From NCBI RefSeq assembly GCF_015040615.1, contig NZ_CP060402.1, positions 3,162,001 to 3,226,000 on the forward strand: a DNA stretch of 64,000 nucleotides. The letters run 5' to 3'. The stretch is from Microbacterium sp. YJN-G (GTDB taxonomy: Bacteria > Actinomycetota > Actinomycetes > Actinomycetales > Microbacteriaceae). A model generated the notes under the pieces. That model made no database searches. It was not told where the DNA came from and saw only the letters and a program-made list of their open reading frames with translations. The position numbers and the translations under genes are program-made. Every line of letters begins with the position of its first letter. Within the stretch, counting starts at the first letter, position 1. Positions 1 to 7,105 of this stretch are shown one piece after another.

Positions 1-1
1 G

Positions 2-388
2 ATGCACGGCTTCAACCTGCTCGAGGTGACGCCGCAGGGCTCGCGCGTGCTGTCGTGGGACGGCGACGAGCTGCGCGAGACGCCGGTGCCGCACGGGGTG
101 CACATGATCGCGCACGACGATCTCGACGACCCGCGCACCGCCCGCATCGACGCGTGGCTCCCGCAGTTCGCCGCCGCCCGCCCCGAAGACGACGGCTGGG
201 CGGACCGCTGGGTCGAGGTGCTCGCTGAGAGCACGGCGCTCTCGCCCGAGGACGACCGGGCGATCATCCGCGACAACAACCCGCACGGCTACCCGACGAT
301 GTCGCTGCTGTTCTGCACGGCCGAGGTGTCGGCCGAGGGCACCTCGGCCCGCTCGCACGTCCTGTCAGAGCCCGGCCGCTGGGCCTGA
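2..388 (+). CDS. NRDE family protein (TANGO2-like), 3' portion
   Basis: This is the C-terminal 128 residues of a protein that almost certainly starts before the window. The segment HGFNLLEV...SWDGDELRE followed by LPHGVHMIAHDDLDDPRTARI resembles the C-terminal half of NRDE (TANGO2-like) proteins, a family of Ntn-hydrolase-like fold whose biochemical role is unsettled. The Asn-Arg-Asp-Glu N-terminus that names the family would lie upstream and is not visible. The ATG at the window edge should not be taken as the start. The next gene converges on it from the minus strand after about 30 bp. Confidence 0.7.
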   Translation: MHGFNLLEVTPQGSRVLSWDGDELRETPVPHGVHMIAHDDLDDPRTARIDAWLPQFAAARPEDDGWADRWVEVLAESTALSPEDDRAIIRDNNPHGYPTMSLLFCTAEVSAEGTSARSHVLSEPGRWA

Positions 389-418
389 TCCCGGTCGCAC
401 GAGCCCGCTGACACCGGG

Positions 419-1390
419 TCAGACCGCGGCCATGACCTCGTCGCGGCACGAGAAGCGGGCGCGATAGGCGGTCGGCGTCGTCCCGAGCACCCGCGCGAAG
501 CTCTGCCGCAGGACTCCAGCCGACCCGAAGCCGCACTCCTCGGCGATGCGGTCGAGGCCGTAGTCGGTGCGCTCCAGCATCCGCTGCGCCTGGATCACCC
601 GCTGCCGGGTCAGCCACGATGCCGGTGTCGCACCGAACTCCGACTTGAAGCGCCGGGCGAAGGTGCGCGGCGACATGTGGGCGTGACCGGCGAGCAGGTC
701 GACCGACAGCTCGTCGCGGATGTTCTGCACCGCCCAGTCGGCGACGGATGCCAGTGATCCGCTCGCCTCGATCGGAATGGGGCGATCGACGTACTGCGCC
801 TGCCCGCCGTCGCGCTGGGGAGGGACGACCATGCGCTTGGCGATGCGGTTCGCCAACTCGGCGCCCAGCTCGATGCGCAGCAGGTGCAGGCAGGCGTCGA
901 TGCCTGCCGCGGTGCCGGCGCTGGTGATGATGCGCCCGTCCTGCACGTACAGCACGTCGGGGTCGATCTGCACCTGCGGGTACATGGCTGCCATCTCGTG
1001 CGCGTACATCCAGTGGGTCGTGGCGCGCCTGCCGTCGAGCACGCCGGCGGCCGCGAGCACGAACGAGCCGCTGCAGACGCTCATGACCCAGGCATCGCGG
1101 GCGGCGGCGTCGCGGGCGAGGTCGATCAGCCGCGGATCGACGCGGGTCCAGGTCGCGCGCGGCAGGGGGCAGAAGATGACGAGGTCGGCCTCGTACGCGA
1201 AGGAGAGGTCGTGCTCGACGTTGATCGTGAAGCCGAGCTTGGAGCGCACCGGCCCCGGGTCGGCTGAGACGATGCGGAAGTCGAAGTTCGGCACACCGTC
1301 GTCGCTGCGGTCGAGTCCGAACGCCTCGCAGGCGACACCGAACTCGAACGGGGCGAACCCGTCATCGATCACGCAGGCGACGGTCTTCAT
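419..1390 (-). CDS. GlxA family transcriptional regulator (DJ-1/PfpI domain plus AraC HTH)
   Basis: A 323-residue one-component regulator. Residues 1-190 form a class I glutamine amidotransferase-like (DJ-1/PfpI) domain with the nucleophile-elbow sequence VCSGSFVLAAAG near residue 105. Residues 215-315 are a C-terminal AraC-type double HTH (SPRTFARRFKSEFGATPASWL and GFGSAGVLRQSFARVLGTTPTAYR). Length and order match the GlxA family, which binds small metabolites and controls catabolic genes; the ligand is unknown here. The start ATG at 1390 has a GAGGAG ribosome site six bases upstream. A 15-bp tandem duplication lies just upstream of the gene and may be part of its control region. Confidence 0.88.
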   Translation of the reverse strand: MKTVACVIDDGFAPFEFGVACEAFGLDRSDDGVPNFDFRIVSADPGPVRSKLGFTINVEHDLSFAYEADLVIFCPLPRATWTRVDPRLIDLARDAAARDAWVMSVCSGSFVLAAAGVLDGRRATTHWMYAHEMAAMYPQVQIDPDVLYVQDGRIITSAGTAAGIDACLHLLRIELGAELANRIAKRMVVPPQRDGGQAQYVDRPIPIEASGSLASVADWAVQNIRDELSVDLLAGHAHMSPRTFARRFKSEFGATPASWLTRQRVIQAQRMLERTDYGLDRIAEECGFGSAGVLRQSFARVLGTTPTAYRARFSCRDEVMAAV

Positions 1391-1410
1391 GCGGCGCTCC
1401 TCATCGACTC

Positions 1411-1440
1411 GGCAGAAATCGAGTTGGCAGAAATCGAGTG
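1411..1440. repeat. 15-bp tandem duplication upstream of glxA-type regulator
   Basis: The 15-mer GGCAGAAATCGAGTT occurs at 1411-1425 and again at 1426-1440, differing only in the last base. It lies 20-50 bp upstream of the minus-strand regulator start and 45-85 bp upstream of the plus-strand 53-codon gene, so it could be a pair of direct operator half-sites. That role is inferred. Confidence 0.6.
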
Positions 1441-1483
1441 AATGCTGTCAACTCTGGCACTCGTGTCATTCTAACGCGGAACG

Positions 1484-1489
1484 TAGCGT
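1484..1489 (+). promoter_or_regulatory. -10 element TAGCGT, leaderless start
   Basis: TAGCGT ends exactly 7 bases before the ATG at 1497 and no Shine-Dalgarno sequence lies between them. This is the spacing of actinobacterial leaderless transcripts and supports the choice of start for the small membrane protein. Confidence 0.5.
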
Positions 1490-1496
1490 TTCTGCC

Positions 1497-1658
1497 ATGT
1501 CCATTCTTCTCATCCTCGCCGCCCTGGCACTGTGGGGCCTCGTCGCCGCGCTCGTGGAGCTGCGTCGCGACGGTCACCGTGCGCTGCCGACCGACTGGTC
1601 GCGCGTCGCCGAGCACGATCTCGTCGCATGCGCCACGCGGGCCACTGCCCACCGTTGA
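1497..1658 (+). CDS. Small single-pass membrane protein, 53 aa
   Basis: Residues 3-21 (ILLILAALALWGLVAALVE) form one hydrophobic helix. A basic and polar tail of about 30 residues follows, beginning RRDGHRALPTDW. No family is recognised. The gene is supported by a -10 box (TAGCGT) seven bases before the ATG and by its position directly upstream of another membrane-protein gene, with 39 bp between them. The topology suggests a small inner-membrane protein with a cytoplasmic tail. The function is unknown. Confidence 0.55.
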   Translation: MSILLILAALALWGLVAALVELRRDGHRALPTDWSRVAEHDLVACATRATAHR

Positions 1659-1684
1659 GCACCCACCCACGGACGGCGAGCCGT

Positions 1685-1690
1685 TAGGCT
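1685..1690 (+). promoter_or_regulatory. -10 element TAGGCT, leaderless start
   Basis: TAGGCT lies 7 bases before the ATG at 1698 with no ribosome binding site between. This matches the leaderless pattern seen at several other starts in the window. Confidence 0.45.
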
Positions 1691-1697
1691 CAGCCGC

Positions 1698-2240
1698 ATG
1701 AGCGACTCCCCGCAGCCGTCCGCATCCCAGCCCGAGCAGCCTCACCAGCCGCAGCCCGGGCAGCCCCAGCCCGAGCATCCCCAGCATCCCGAGCTGCCGC
1801 CGTACGCGCCGCAGCCACCGCAGCCCGGTTACGCTCCGTCGGGCTACGGACAGCCCGGAGATCCCCAGTACGCACAGCCCGGCTACGCTCAGCCCGCCTA
1901 CTCTCAGCCCGGATACGGCGCCGCCCCGGCCGGCGGCACACTCGGCCGCACGGCGCTGATCATCGCGGCGGTCGCGCTCGCGACCGGCGTGATCTTCTCA
2001 CTCCTCACCCCGGCTCTGATCTCCGGCGCCTACACGAATCCGTGGCTGTTCCAGACGATCTCCTCGGTGCGGGCGATCGTCGGGATGCTGCTCGCCGCAG
2101 CCGGCCTGATCCTCGGCATCCTGGCCGTGCGCCGTCGCTCCCAGCCGGTGCTCGGCGGCATCGCGATCGGCATCGGGGCCGCCGAGATCCTCGGCACGCT
2201 CGCCGCGTTCCTGTCGAGCTTCCTCTACGCCGTGCTGTGA
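1698..2240 (+). CDS. Pro/Gln/Tyr-rich membrane protein (DUF4190-like)
   Basis: This 180-residue protein has a disordered N-terminal half (about residues 1-80) made of Gln-Pro and Gly-Tyr-x-Gln-Pro repeats (QPGYAQPAYSQPGYG). A hydrophobic C-terminal half follows with about three transmembrane helices, beginning GRTALIIAAVALATGVIFSLL, then a short RRR loop and a final hydrophobic segment. The layout is typical of actinobacterial DUF4190-type proteins of unknown role. The repeats could bind cell-division or envelope partners, which is speculation. A leaderless start is likely. Confidence 0.7.
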   Translation: MSDSPQPSASQPEQPHQPQPGQPQPEHPQHPELPPYAPQPPQPGYAPSGYGQPGDPQYAQPGYAQPAYSQPGYGAAPAGGTLGRTALIIAAVALATGVIFSLLTPALISGAYTNPWLFQTISSVRAIVGMLLAAAGLILGILAVRRRSQPVLGGIAIGIGAAEILGTLAAFLSSFLYAVL

Positions 2241-2295
2241 CCTCTGCCGTCGCGCGCCCGCGCGGCGGCACGCCGTCGCGTGACGCGACGGGGGG

Positions 2296-3474
2296 TCACT
2301 GCGGCAGCGGTTCGCCGCGGTAGAGCGCCTCGAAGGTGTCGAGGGTGCGGTTGATGTCGTGCACTGCCACGCCGTCGAGCGAGGCGCGCTGCATCCGCTC
2401 GTAGTCGGCGGGCGCCGCGGTCAGCACGCGGGTCAGCCGATCGGCGAGCTCGTCGACGTTCCCCGGCTCGAACAGGTAGCCGTTCTCGCCGTCGTGCACG
2501 AGGTGCGGCAGGGCGACGGCATCCGCTCCGACGACCGGCAGGGCGGAGGCCATCGCCTCCATCGTGACGATCGACTGCAGCTCGGCGATCGACGCGATCG
2601 CGAAGACCGACGACCGTGAATACAGCTCGCGCAGCTGCTCGTCGGTGACCCGGCCGTGGAAGGTCACGCGGTCGCCGATGCCCAGCTGGTGGGCCAGCGC
2701 CTCGAGGGCCTTGCGCTGGTCGCCGCCTCCGGCGATGTCGAAGTGCACGTCGAGCGCCGGGTCGATCTTCGTCACCGCGCGCAGCACCACGTCGACCTGC
2801 TTCTCGCCCGTCAGGCGCCCGACGAACAGGATGCGGTTCTTCTCCCGCGGCCCGATCACGGGGGTGTAGTTGCGGCGGTCGATGCCGCACGAGATCGGGA
2901 TGACGCCCTCGATGTCGATCGTGTGCTCGAGGAAGTCGGCGGCCTTGCGCGTGGGCGTGGTGACCGCGCGGGTCATGCCGAAGGTGCGCTCGGCGTCGGC
3001 CCAGGCGAGCTTGAGCACCGGCCGGTTGATGAAGTCGGGCATGGAGGTGTGGTCGAGGATGTTCTCGGCCATCACGTGGTTCGTGGCGACGACGGGGATG
3101 CCGCGCTGGTGCGCGATGCGGGTGAGTCCGCGGCCGATGACGATGTGCGACTGGATGTGCACGATGTCGGGCTGCACGGCATCCAGCACCTTGCGTGCGT
3201 AGTGCTTCGAACGCCACGGCCAGATGAACCGCAGCCAGTCGTGCGGCAGCCACCGCACCGCCGGCAGGCGGTGCAGGGTCATCGGCTCGCCCTCGATGAC
3301 CTCGGTGTGGGCGGGCGAGTGACGGTAGGCGGTGTTGGGCGCGACGACGTGCACGTCGTGTCCACGCTGCACGAGTCCGGCGGCGAGGCGCTCGGCGAAA
3401 CGAGCGGCTCCGTTGATGTCCGGCGCGAAGGTGTCGCATCCGATGAGGATCTTCAGGGGACGTCCGGAAGTCAC
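2296..3474 (-). CDS. Glycosyltransferase family 4 protein
   Basis: A 392-residue GT-B fold glycosyltransferase. The N-terminal acceptor domain begins LKILIGCDTFAPDINGAARFAERLAAGL. The C-terminal nucleotide-sugar domain begins near NRILFVGRLTGEKQVDVV and carries the GT4 EX7E signature in AELQSIVTMEAMASALPVVG. Members transfer hexoses or mannose to lipid or glycan acceptors at the cytoplasmic membrane; the acceptor here is unknown. The GTG at 3474 is preferred because the upstream in-frame codons are Arg-rich and do not look like protein. The gene appears to stand alone. Confidence 0.85.
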   Translation of the reverse strand: MTSGRPLKILIGCDTFAPDINGAARFAERLAAGLVQRGHDVHVVAPNTAYRHSPAHTEVIEGEPMTLHRLPAVRWLPHDWLRFIWPWRSKHYARKVLDAVQPDIVHIQSHIVIGRGLTRIAHQRGIPVVATNHVMAENILDHTSMPDFINRPVLKLAWADAERTFGMTRAVTTPTRKAADFLEHTIDIEGVIPISCGIDRRNYTPVIGPREKNRILFVGRLTGEKQVDVVLRAVTKIDPALDVHFDIAGGGDQRKALEALAHQLGIGDRVTFHGRVTDEQLRELYSRSSVFAIASIAELQSIVTMEAMASALPVVGADAVALPHLVHDGENGYLFEPGNVDELADRLTRVLTAAPADYERMQRASLDGVAVHDINRTLDTFEALYRGEPLPQ

Positions 3475-3611
3475 GGAAGAAGGCCGCCTATCTTGAGCTC
3501 GGGGGCGGCGGCGTCGTGGGCCGTCCTGCCTGGGCGCAGGCAACTCTACCTGAGCGTGCTGAGCCGGACGGTGAGGCTGGCCGCTCTCAGCGGCCGCCCT
3601 GTCGCAGCCCC

Positions 3612-3617
3612 TACCGT
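3612..3617 (+). promoter_or_regulatory. -10 element TACCGT, leaderless start
   Basis: TACCGT ends 6 bases before the ATG at 3624, with no ribosome binding site between. Confidence 0.45.
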
Positions 3618-3623
3618 GGGTGT

Positions 3624-4211
3624 ATGCGCCTGATCTCGTCCGCCGACCCGTCGCTGTGGATCCCCGTCACCGGCTCGCTCGGATGGAAGGGCCGCCGGCA
3701 CCGCAAGGCGGCACTGCGGATGCTGCTCGGCCAGGCAGGCGCAGGCATCGACCGCCCGAGCCTGCCGGGCGCGCGCGTGGGCACCTGGCTGGCCAGCCAG
3801 GCCATCCCGTTCGCGATGCGCCGCGCGGACGGCCGTGTGCTGGCGTGGACGTGGAAGGCCGAGCCCGAGCTGGTCGTCGCGATGGCCACCGTGCAGGAGC
3901 TCACCCCGCAGCTGCGTATGGCGCGGGCGAACATGCCGATCGAGTACGACGACACCGAGGACTTCCGCACGGCGCTCGGATCGGGCGAGAAGCTCGTGAT
4001 GCCCGACCCGCCCGGGCCTGGTGCGATGCCCTTCGTGACCTACACCTGGGACACGGGCACGCACCTCATCTCGCTGAGCGCGCTGTGCAGCGACCGCGAG
4101 CGGTTCGGCACGCTGATCCCCGCGCTGGATGACCTGGCCCGCAGCATCCGTATCGCCCAGGATCTGCTCGGCGGCGAGGCCGGCGACGTCCTGCGCCTGC
4201 CCCCCGCCTGA
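3624..4211 (+). CDS. Hypothetical protein, 195 aa
   Basis: A soluble 195-residue protein with no signal peptide and no membrane segment. It begins MRLISSADPSLWIPVTGSLGWKGRRHRKAALRMLLG and has regular alternation of charged and hydrophobic residues with high-GC third positions, so it is a real gene. No family or catalytic motif is recognised. It probably starts leaderless. Its stop lies only 15 bp before the first palindrome of the adjacent DUF559 unit, so that element inserted between this gene and its original neighbour, or acts as its terminator. Confidence 0.65.
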   Translation: MRLISSADPSLWIPVTGSLGWKGRRHRKAALRMLLGQAGAGIDRPSLPGARVGTWLASQAIPFAMRRADGRVLAWTWKAEPELVVAMATVQELTPQLRMARANMPIEYDDTEDFRTALGSGEKLVMPDPPGPGAMPFVTYTWDTGTHLISLSALCSDRERFGTLIPALDDLARSIRIAQDLLGGEAGDVLRLPPA

Positions 4212-4226
4212 TCCCTCGGTCTCTCC

Positions 4227-4289
4227 CGTCTATTTGTCACAAGATGCTGAAATCGGACGGCGATAGCGGTACTTCGTGACATATAGACG
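4227..4289. repeat. Palindromic element, copy 1 (flanks DUF559 gene)
   Basis: The left arm CGTCTATTTGTCAC at 4227-4240 is the inverse of GTGACATATAGACG at 4276-4289 with one mismatch. The centre (4241-4275) is only partly complementary. The arm sequence is nearly identical to copy 2 at 5346-5408, and the pair is mirror-oriented around the gene: arms with TATATG face inward, arms with TATTTG face outward. It lies 22 bp beyond the stop of the DUF559 gene. It could be a terminator, a nuclease target, or the end of a mobile unit. Confidence 0.8.
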
Positions 4290-4311
4290 CGGGGAGGCGA
4301 CGCGCTTGGGC

Positions 4312-5292
4312 TCAGGCGCCGGCTGAGCGGCGGGCTTGGCGGATGCGGCGGACGGCCTCGCCCGGGTTGCGGAAGACGTGCTCAGAGGTGAGGCGCACCG
4401 GGTTCCACCCGGCCTCGGCATAGGCCTGGTACTTGTCGATGTCGCGGCGCAACTGCTCCTGGGAGAGATGGCCGTCACTCTCGTACTCGAACGCGACTCG
4501 CAGCTCGGGGTATGCGAGTTCGCTGCAGCCCAGGAAACGCCCGTACTCGTCGTACACATCGTGGTCGAGCACGGGCTCGGGGAGTCCGGCATCCCGGATC
4601 AGCAGGCGGATGCGGGTCTCGGGCGGGGATGCCGCACCGGTTCGCGCCTGCTCCAGGGCGCGGCGCAGGCGCGGGGCGCCCGGGCGCCCCTTGCGTTCCG
4701 CGAACCAGCTCAGCTCCTCGCGAGTCGCGAGAGGGCGCTCGTCCAGCCGTCGGAACCCTCCGGGCATTCGCGGGATGCGGATGACCCGGTCGGCTGCGAC
4801 GATCAGATCGTCTTCGGTCAGCAGCCCGCCCAGCGTCGCCCAGGTGCTCGCGGCGTCGGTCACGAGCATCCCGTCGACCTCCACGACGCGCACGTATCCA
4901 GCGGAATGCTGATGTCCCACGACACCAGGGCGCCGCGGCGCGCGCGACGGTCTCGGCACCCCGACGTGCAGGTCGGACCAGTCGCGTGGCGGCAATGGGA
5001 TGCCCCAGATGAAAGCGGCGGACGGTCCGCAGAAATAGCCGTCGACCGGGATCACGGGAAGGTACTCGCGCATCCCCCTGAGATGCCACTCCCGCACCGT
5101 GTTCCAGTGTCGCTCGCGCTCGGTCAGGCCCTCGGCCGTCGCCTCCGGCACGCCGAGGGCTCGAACTCCGCGATGCGGGCTGGCGAGGTCGTCGCGGTAC
5201 AGCCGGCCTCGCGGGATGCCGCGTGCGACGGCATCCGACACCGTGAACACGGCCGGTGTATCCGCCGGCAGCCTCGCGAGTCGTCGCCCCAT
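4312..5292 (-). CDS. AbiEi-like N-terminus with DUF559 (Vsr-like endonuclease fold) C-terminus
   Basis: A 326-residue protein. The first 50 residues (VFTVSDAVARGIPRGRLYRDDLASPHRGV) resemble the winged-helix AbiEi antitoxin-like domain. Residues 215-325 match DUF559, a Vsr/restriction-endonuclease-like fold: PPETRIR (E225), YPELRVAFEYESDGH (E263, E269, D273, H275), and the closing WNPVRLTSEHVFRNP. Where the family usually has Asp before the LA(Y/W)PE strand, this protein has Glu (E258), so catalysis needs testing. It is a single-gene unit enclosed by two related palindromes about 20-50 bp from its ends. Many actinobacteria carry several paralogues; the function is not established. Confidence 0.8.
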   Translation of the reverse strand: MGRRLARLPADTPAVFTVSDAVARGIPRGRLYRDDLASPHRGVRALGVPEATAEGLTERERHWNTVREWHLRGMREYLPVIPVDGYFCGPSAAFIWGIPLPPRDWSDLHVGVPRPSRAPRRPGVVGHQHSAGYVRVVEVDGMLVTDAASTWATLGGLLTEDDLIVAADRVIRIPRMPGGFRRLDERPLATREELSWFAERKGRPGAPRLRRALEQARTGAASPPETRIRLLIRDAGLPEPVLDHDVYDEYGRFLGCSELAYPELRVAFEYESDGHLSQEQLRRDIDKYQAYAEAGWNPVRLTSEHVFRNPGEAVRRIRQARRSAGA

Positions 5293-5345
5293 CCCCTCAA
5301 TCTGCCCGAGCGGCGCATTCCGCCGCCGGCGTTATCCACAGCCCC

Positions 5346-5408
5346 CGTCTATATGTCACGAAGTCCCGATATCCGGGGCGAATATCGGGACTTCGTGACA
5401 AATAGACG
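5346..5408. repeat. Palindromic element, copy 2 (flanks DUF559 gene)
   Basis: Arms of 27 bp at 5346-5372 and 5382-5408 are inverse complements with one mismatch, separated by a 9-base loop. The outer part, CGTCTATATGTCACGAAG, is shared with copy 1 upstream. A hairpin this long is far beyond an ordinary terminator. It sits 53 bp upstream of the DUF559 start codon and 42 bp past the stop of the isomerase gene. Confidence 0.9.
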
Positions 5409-5450
5409 CGTGGGGGCGCGGGGCGGCGCGTGGGGCGGCGCGCGCCGCGG

Positions 5451-7082
5451 TCAGACCGTGACGTCGCCGACCAGGTTGACCTTGATGCCGAGGCCATCGA
5501 ACATGGCGGCCTTGGCGATCAGCGCCTTGTCTGCCGTGTCGGCGTCGGGCGCGTAGACGACCTGGGCGTGGTTGGCCTTGTGGCGGGCCATGAACTGGTC
5601 GCGGCTCTGGCCGTGCAGCACGACGTGCGCGATCGGCCACTCGGGGTTCGTGGCATCCTTGCGGCGCTGCGTCTCGGCATCCGGCAGCTCGACGACCGAG
5701 CCGCGGAAGATGTCGGCCTGCAGGATGCCGTCGGCGATGAACACGCGGCTGATGACGACCTCGCCGGGCTTGGAGACGCCGTTGATCGTGGCGCCGCCGG
5801 CCGGGAAGAACACGTGGCCCTGACGCCATCCCTCTGCCTTGTCCCAGCCGCCCAGGTGCGACGCCGGCACCGAACCCGAGATCTCGTACACCCAGACGAA
5901 CTCGCCGTCGTGCTCATCGCCCCAGCGCACGTCGTGCAGGGTGTTGTCGGGCACGAGTCCCATCGCGCGCCACACGCGGTCGGTGATCAGCGCGTCGACC
6001 GCGACACCCTCGTCGGCCTCGTTGAAGTGCGGGAAGGCACGGCCCTCGTGCAGCACCCGCGAGCCGTCGCGGCTGGTCACCGGAGGACGCTCGGTGGAGT
6101 TCAGGATGCCCTCGGCGAGGTCGGACGCCGGCACGAGATCCTTGAGTCCCTGCTGGTACTGGATGCCGACGGCGTCGAGCCCGAAGTCATCCGCAATGCG
6201 CAGGGCCGCGATGTACATCTTCAGCTGCCACTGCACCTGGTCGCGGGTCAGCTCGGTGGCCGGGTCCTCGCCGAAGCGGAAGGTCATGCCGTGCTCGATC
6301 AGCCAGTCGAAGGCCGCGTCGGCCTCGGCATCCGTCACCTCGAGCATCTCGGCGTACAGCGCCGACTGCGACAGGCGCTCCTTGTAGATGCCGGTGTGGT
6401 TGAGCAGCTCGTCGTCGAAGATCGCGTTGTACATGCCCATGCAGCCCTCGTCGAACACACCGATGATGGCCTTGTCGGCGAGCAGTTCGGCGGCGAGCGC
6501 CTGACCCAGCTGCTTCTCGGGGCTGTCGGGAAGCTCGGGCAGCGCGCGCACGTGCGAGGCGTCGTGGGTGATGCGCCCGGTCTCGGTCCATTCGCGGATG
6601 CCGTCCTTGAACCAGTCGTCGGCGAAGTCGACCGACCAGGTGGTGGCGTACTCCTTGCCCATCTTGGTCAGGCCGGCGTTCAGGCCGAGCAGGCCGACCA
6701 GGCCCGGCCAGTCGCCGGCGAAGTTGGCGACGGTGAGGATCGGTCCCTGGTGGCTGCGCAGGCCCGCGAGCACGTGGTGCGAGTACTGCCAGTTGGCGAT
6801 CGCGACCACGAGCGGGGCGTCGACCGGGATGCTCTTGAAGATCTCCATGCCCATGCGCTGGCTGGAGATGAAGCCGTGCCCGGTGGCCGGGTCGACGCCG
6901 AACGGGCGGATGACGCTCCAGCCGAGACCCTCGAGCACGCCGGTCACGCCGGCCTCGAGCTCGACCTGGGTGGGCCAACCGGCGACGTTCGCGGACTCGC
7001 GCAGGTCGCCGGAGGTGATCAGGTAGGCGGTGTTCGGTGCGCTCTGCGGCCGGGTGACCGGGGCGGGGAGGGTGTAGCTCAT
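5451..7082 (-). CDS. L-fucose/L-arabinose isomerase family protein
   Basis: This 543-residue protein belongs to the FucI/AraA-like isomerase superfamily: an N-terminal Rossmann-like part with VAIANWQYSHHVLAGLRSHQGPILTVANFAGDWPGL, the Mn-site region IIGVFDEGCMGMYNAIFDDELL, and a C-terminal barrel. It should interconvert an aldose and ketose (fucose-, arabinose- or similar-type) in the cytoplasm. The second of two adjacent ATGs (7082) is chosen because GGAG lies five bases upstream of it. It is 23 bp downstream of an FGGY kinase, so isomerase and kinase form an operon feeding a pentose or deoxyhexose into central metabolism. The exact sugar cannot be read from sequence. Confidence 0.85.
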   Translation of the reverse strand: MSYTLPAPVTRPQSAPNTAYLITSGDLRESANVAGWPTQVELEAGVTGVLEGLGWSVIRPFGVDPATGHGFISSQRMGMEIFKSIPVDAPLVVAIANWQYSHHVLAGLRSHQGPILTVANFAGDWPGLVGLLGLNAGLTKMGKEYATTWSVDFADDWFKDGIREWTETGRITHDASHVRALPELPDSPEKQLGQALAAELLADKAIIGVFDEGCMGMYNAIFDDELLNHTGIYKERLSQSALYAEMLEVTDAEADAAFDWLIEHGMTFRFGEDPATELTRDQVQWQLKMYIAALRIADDFGLDAVGIQYQQGLKDLVPASDLAEGILNSTERPPVTSRDGSRVLHEGRAFPHFNEADEGVAVDALITDRVWRAMGLVPDNTLHDVRWGDEHDGEFVWVYEISGSVPASHLGGWDKAEGWRQGHVFFPAGGATINGVSKPGEVVISRVFIADGILQADIFRGSVVELPDAETQRRKDATNPEWPIAHVVLHGQSRDQFMARHKANHAQVVYAPDADTADKALIAKAAMFDGLGIKVNLVGDVTV

Positions 7083-7105
7083 CATTTCTCCGATGGGTGG
7101 GTGGT

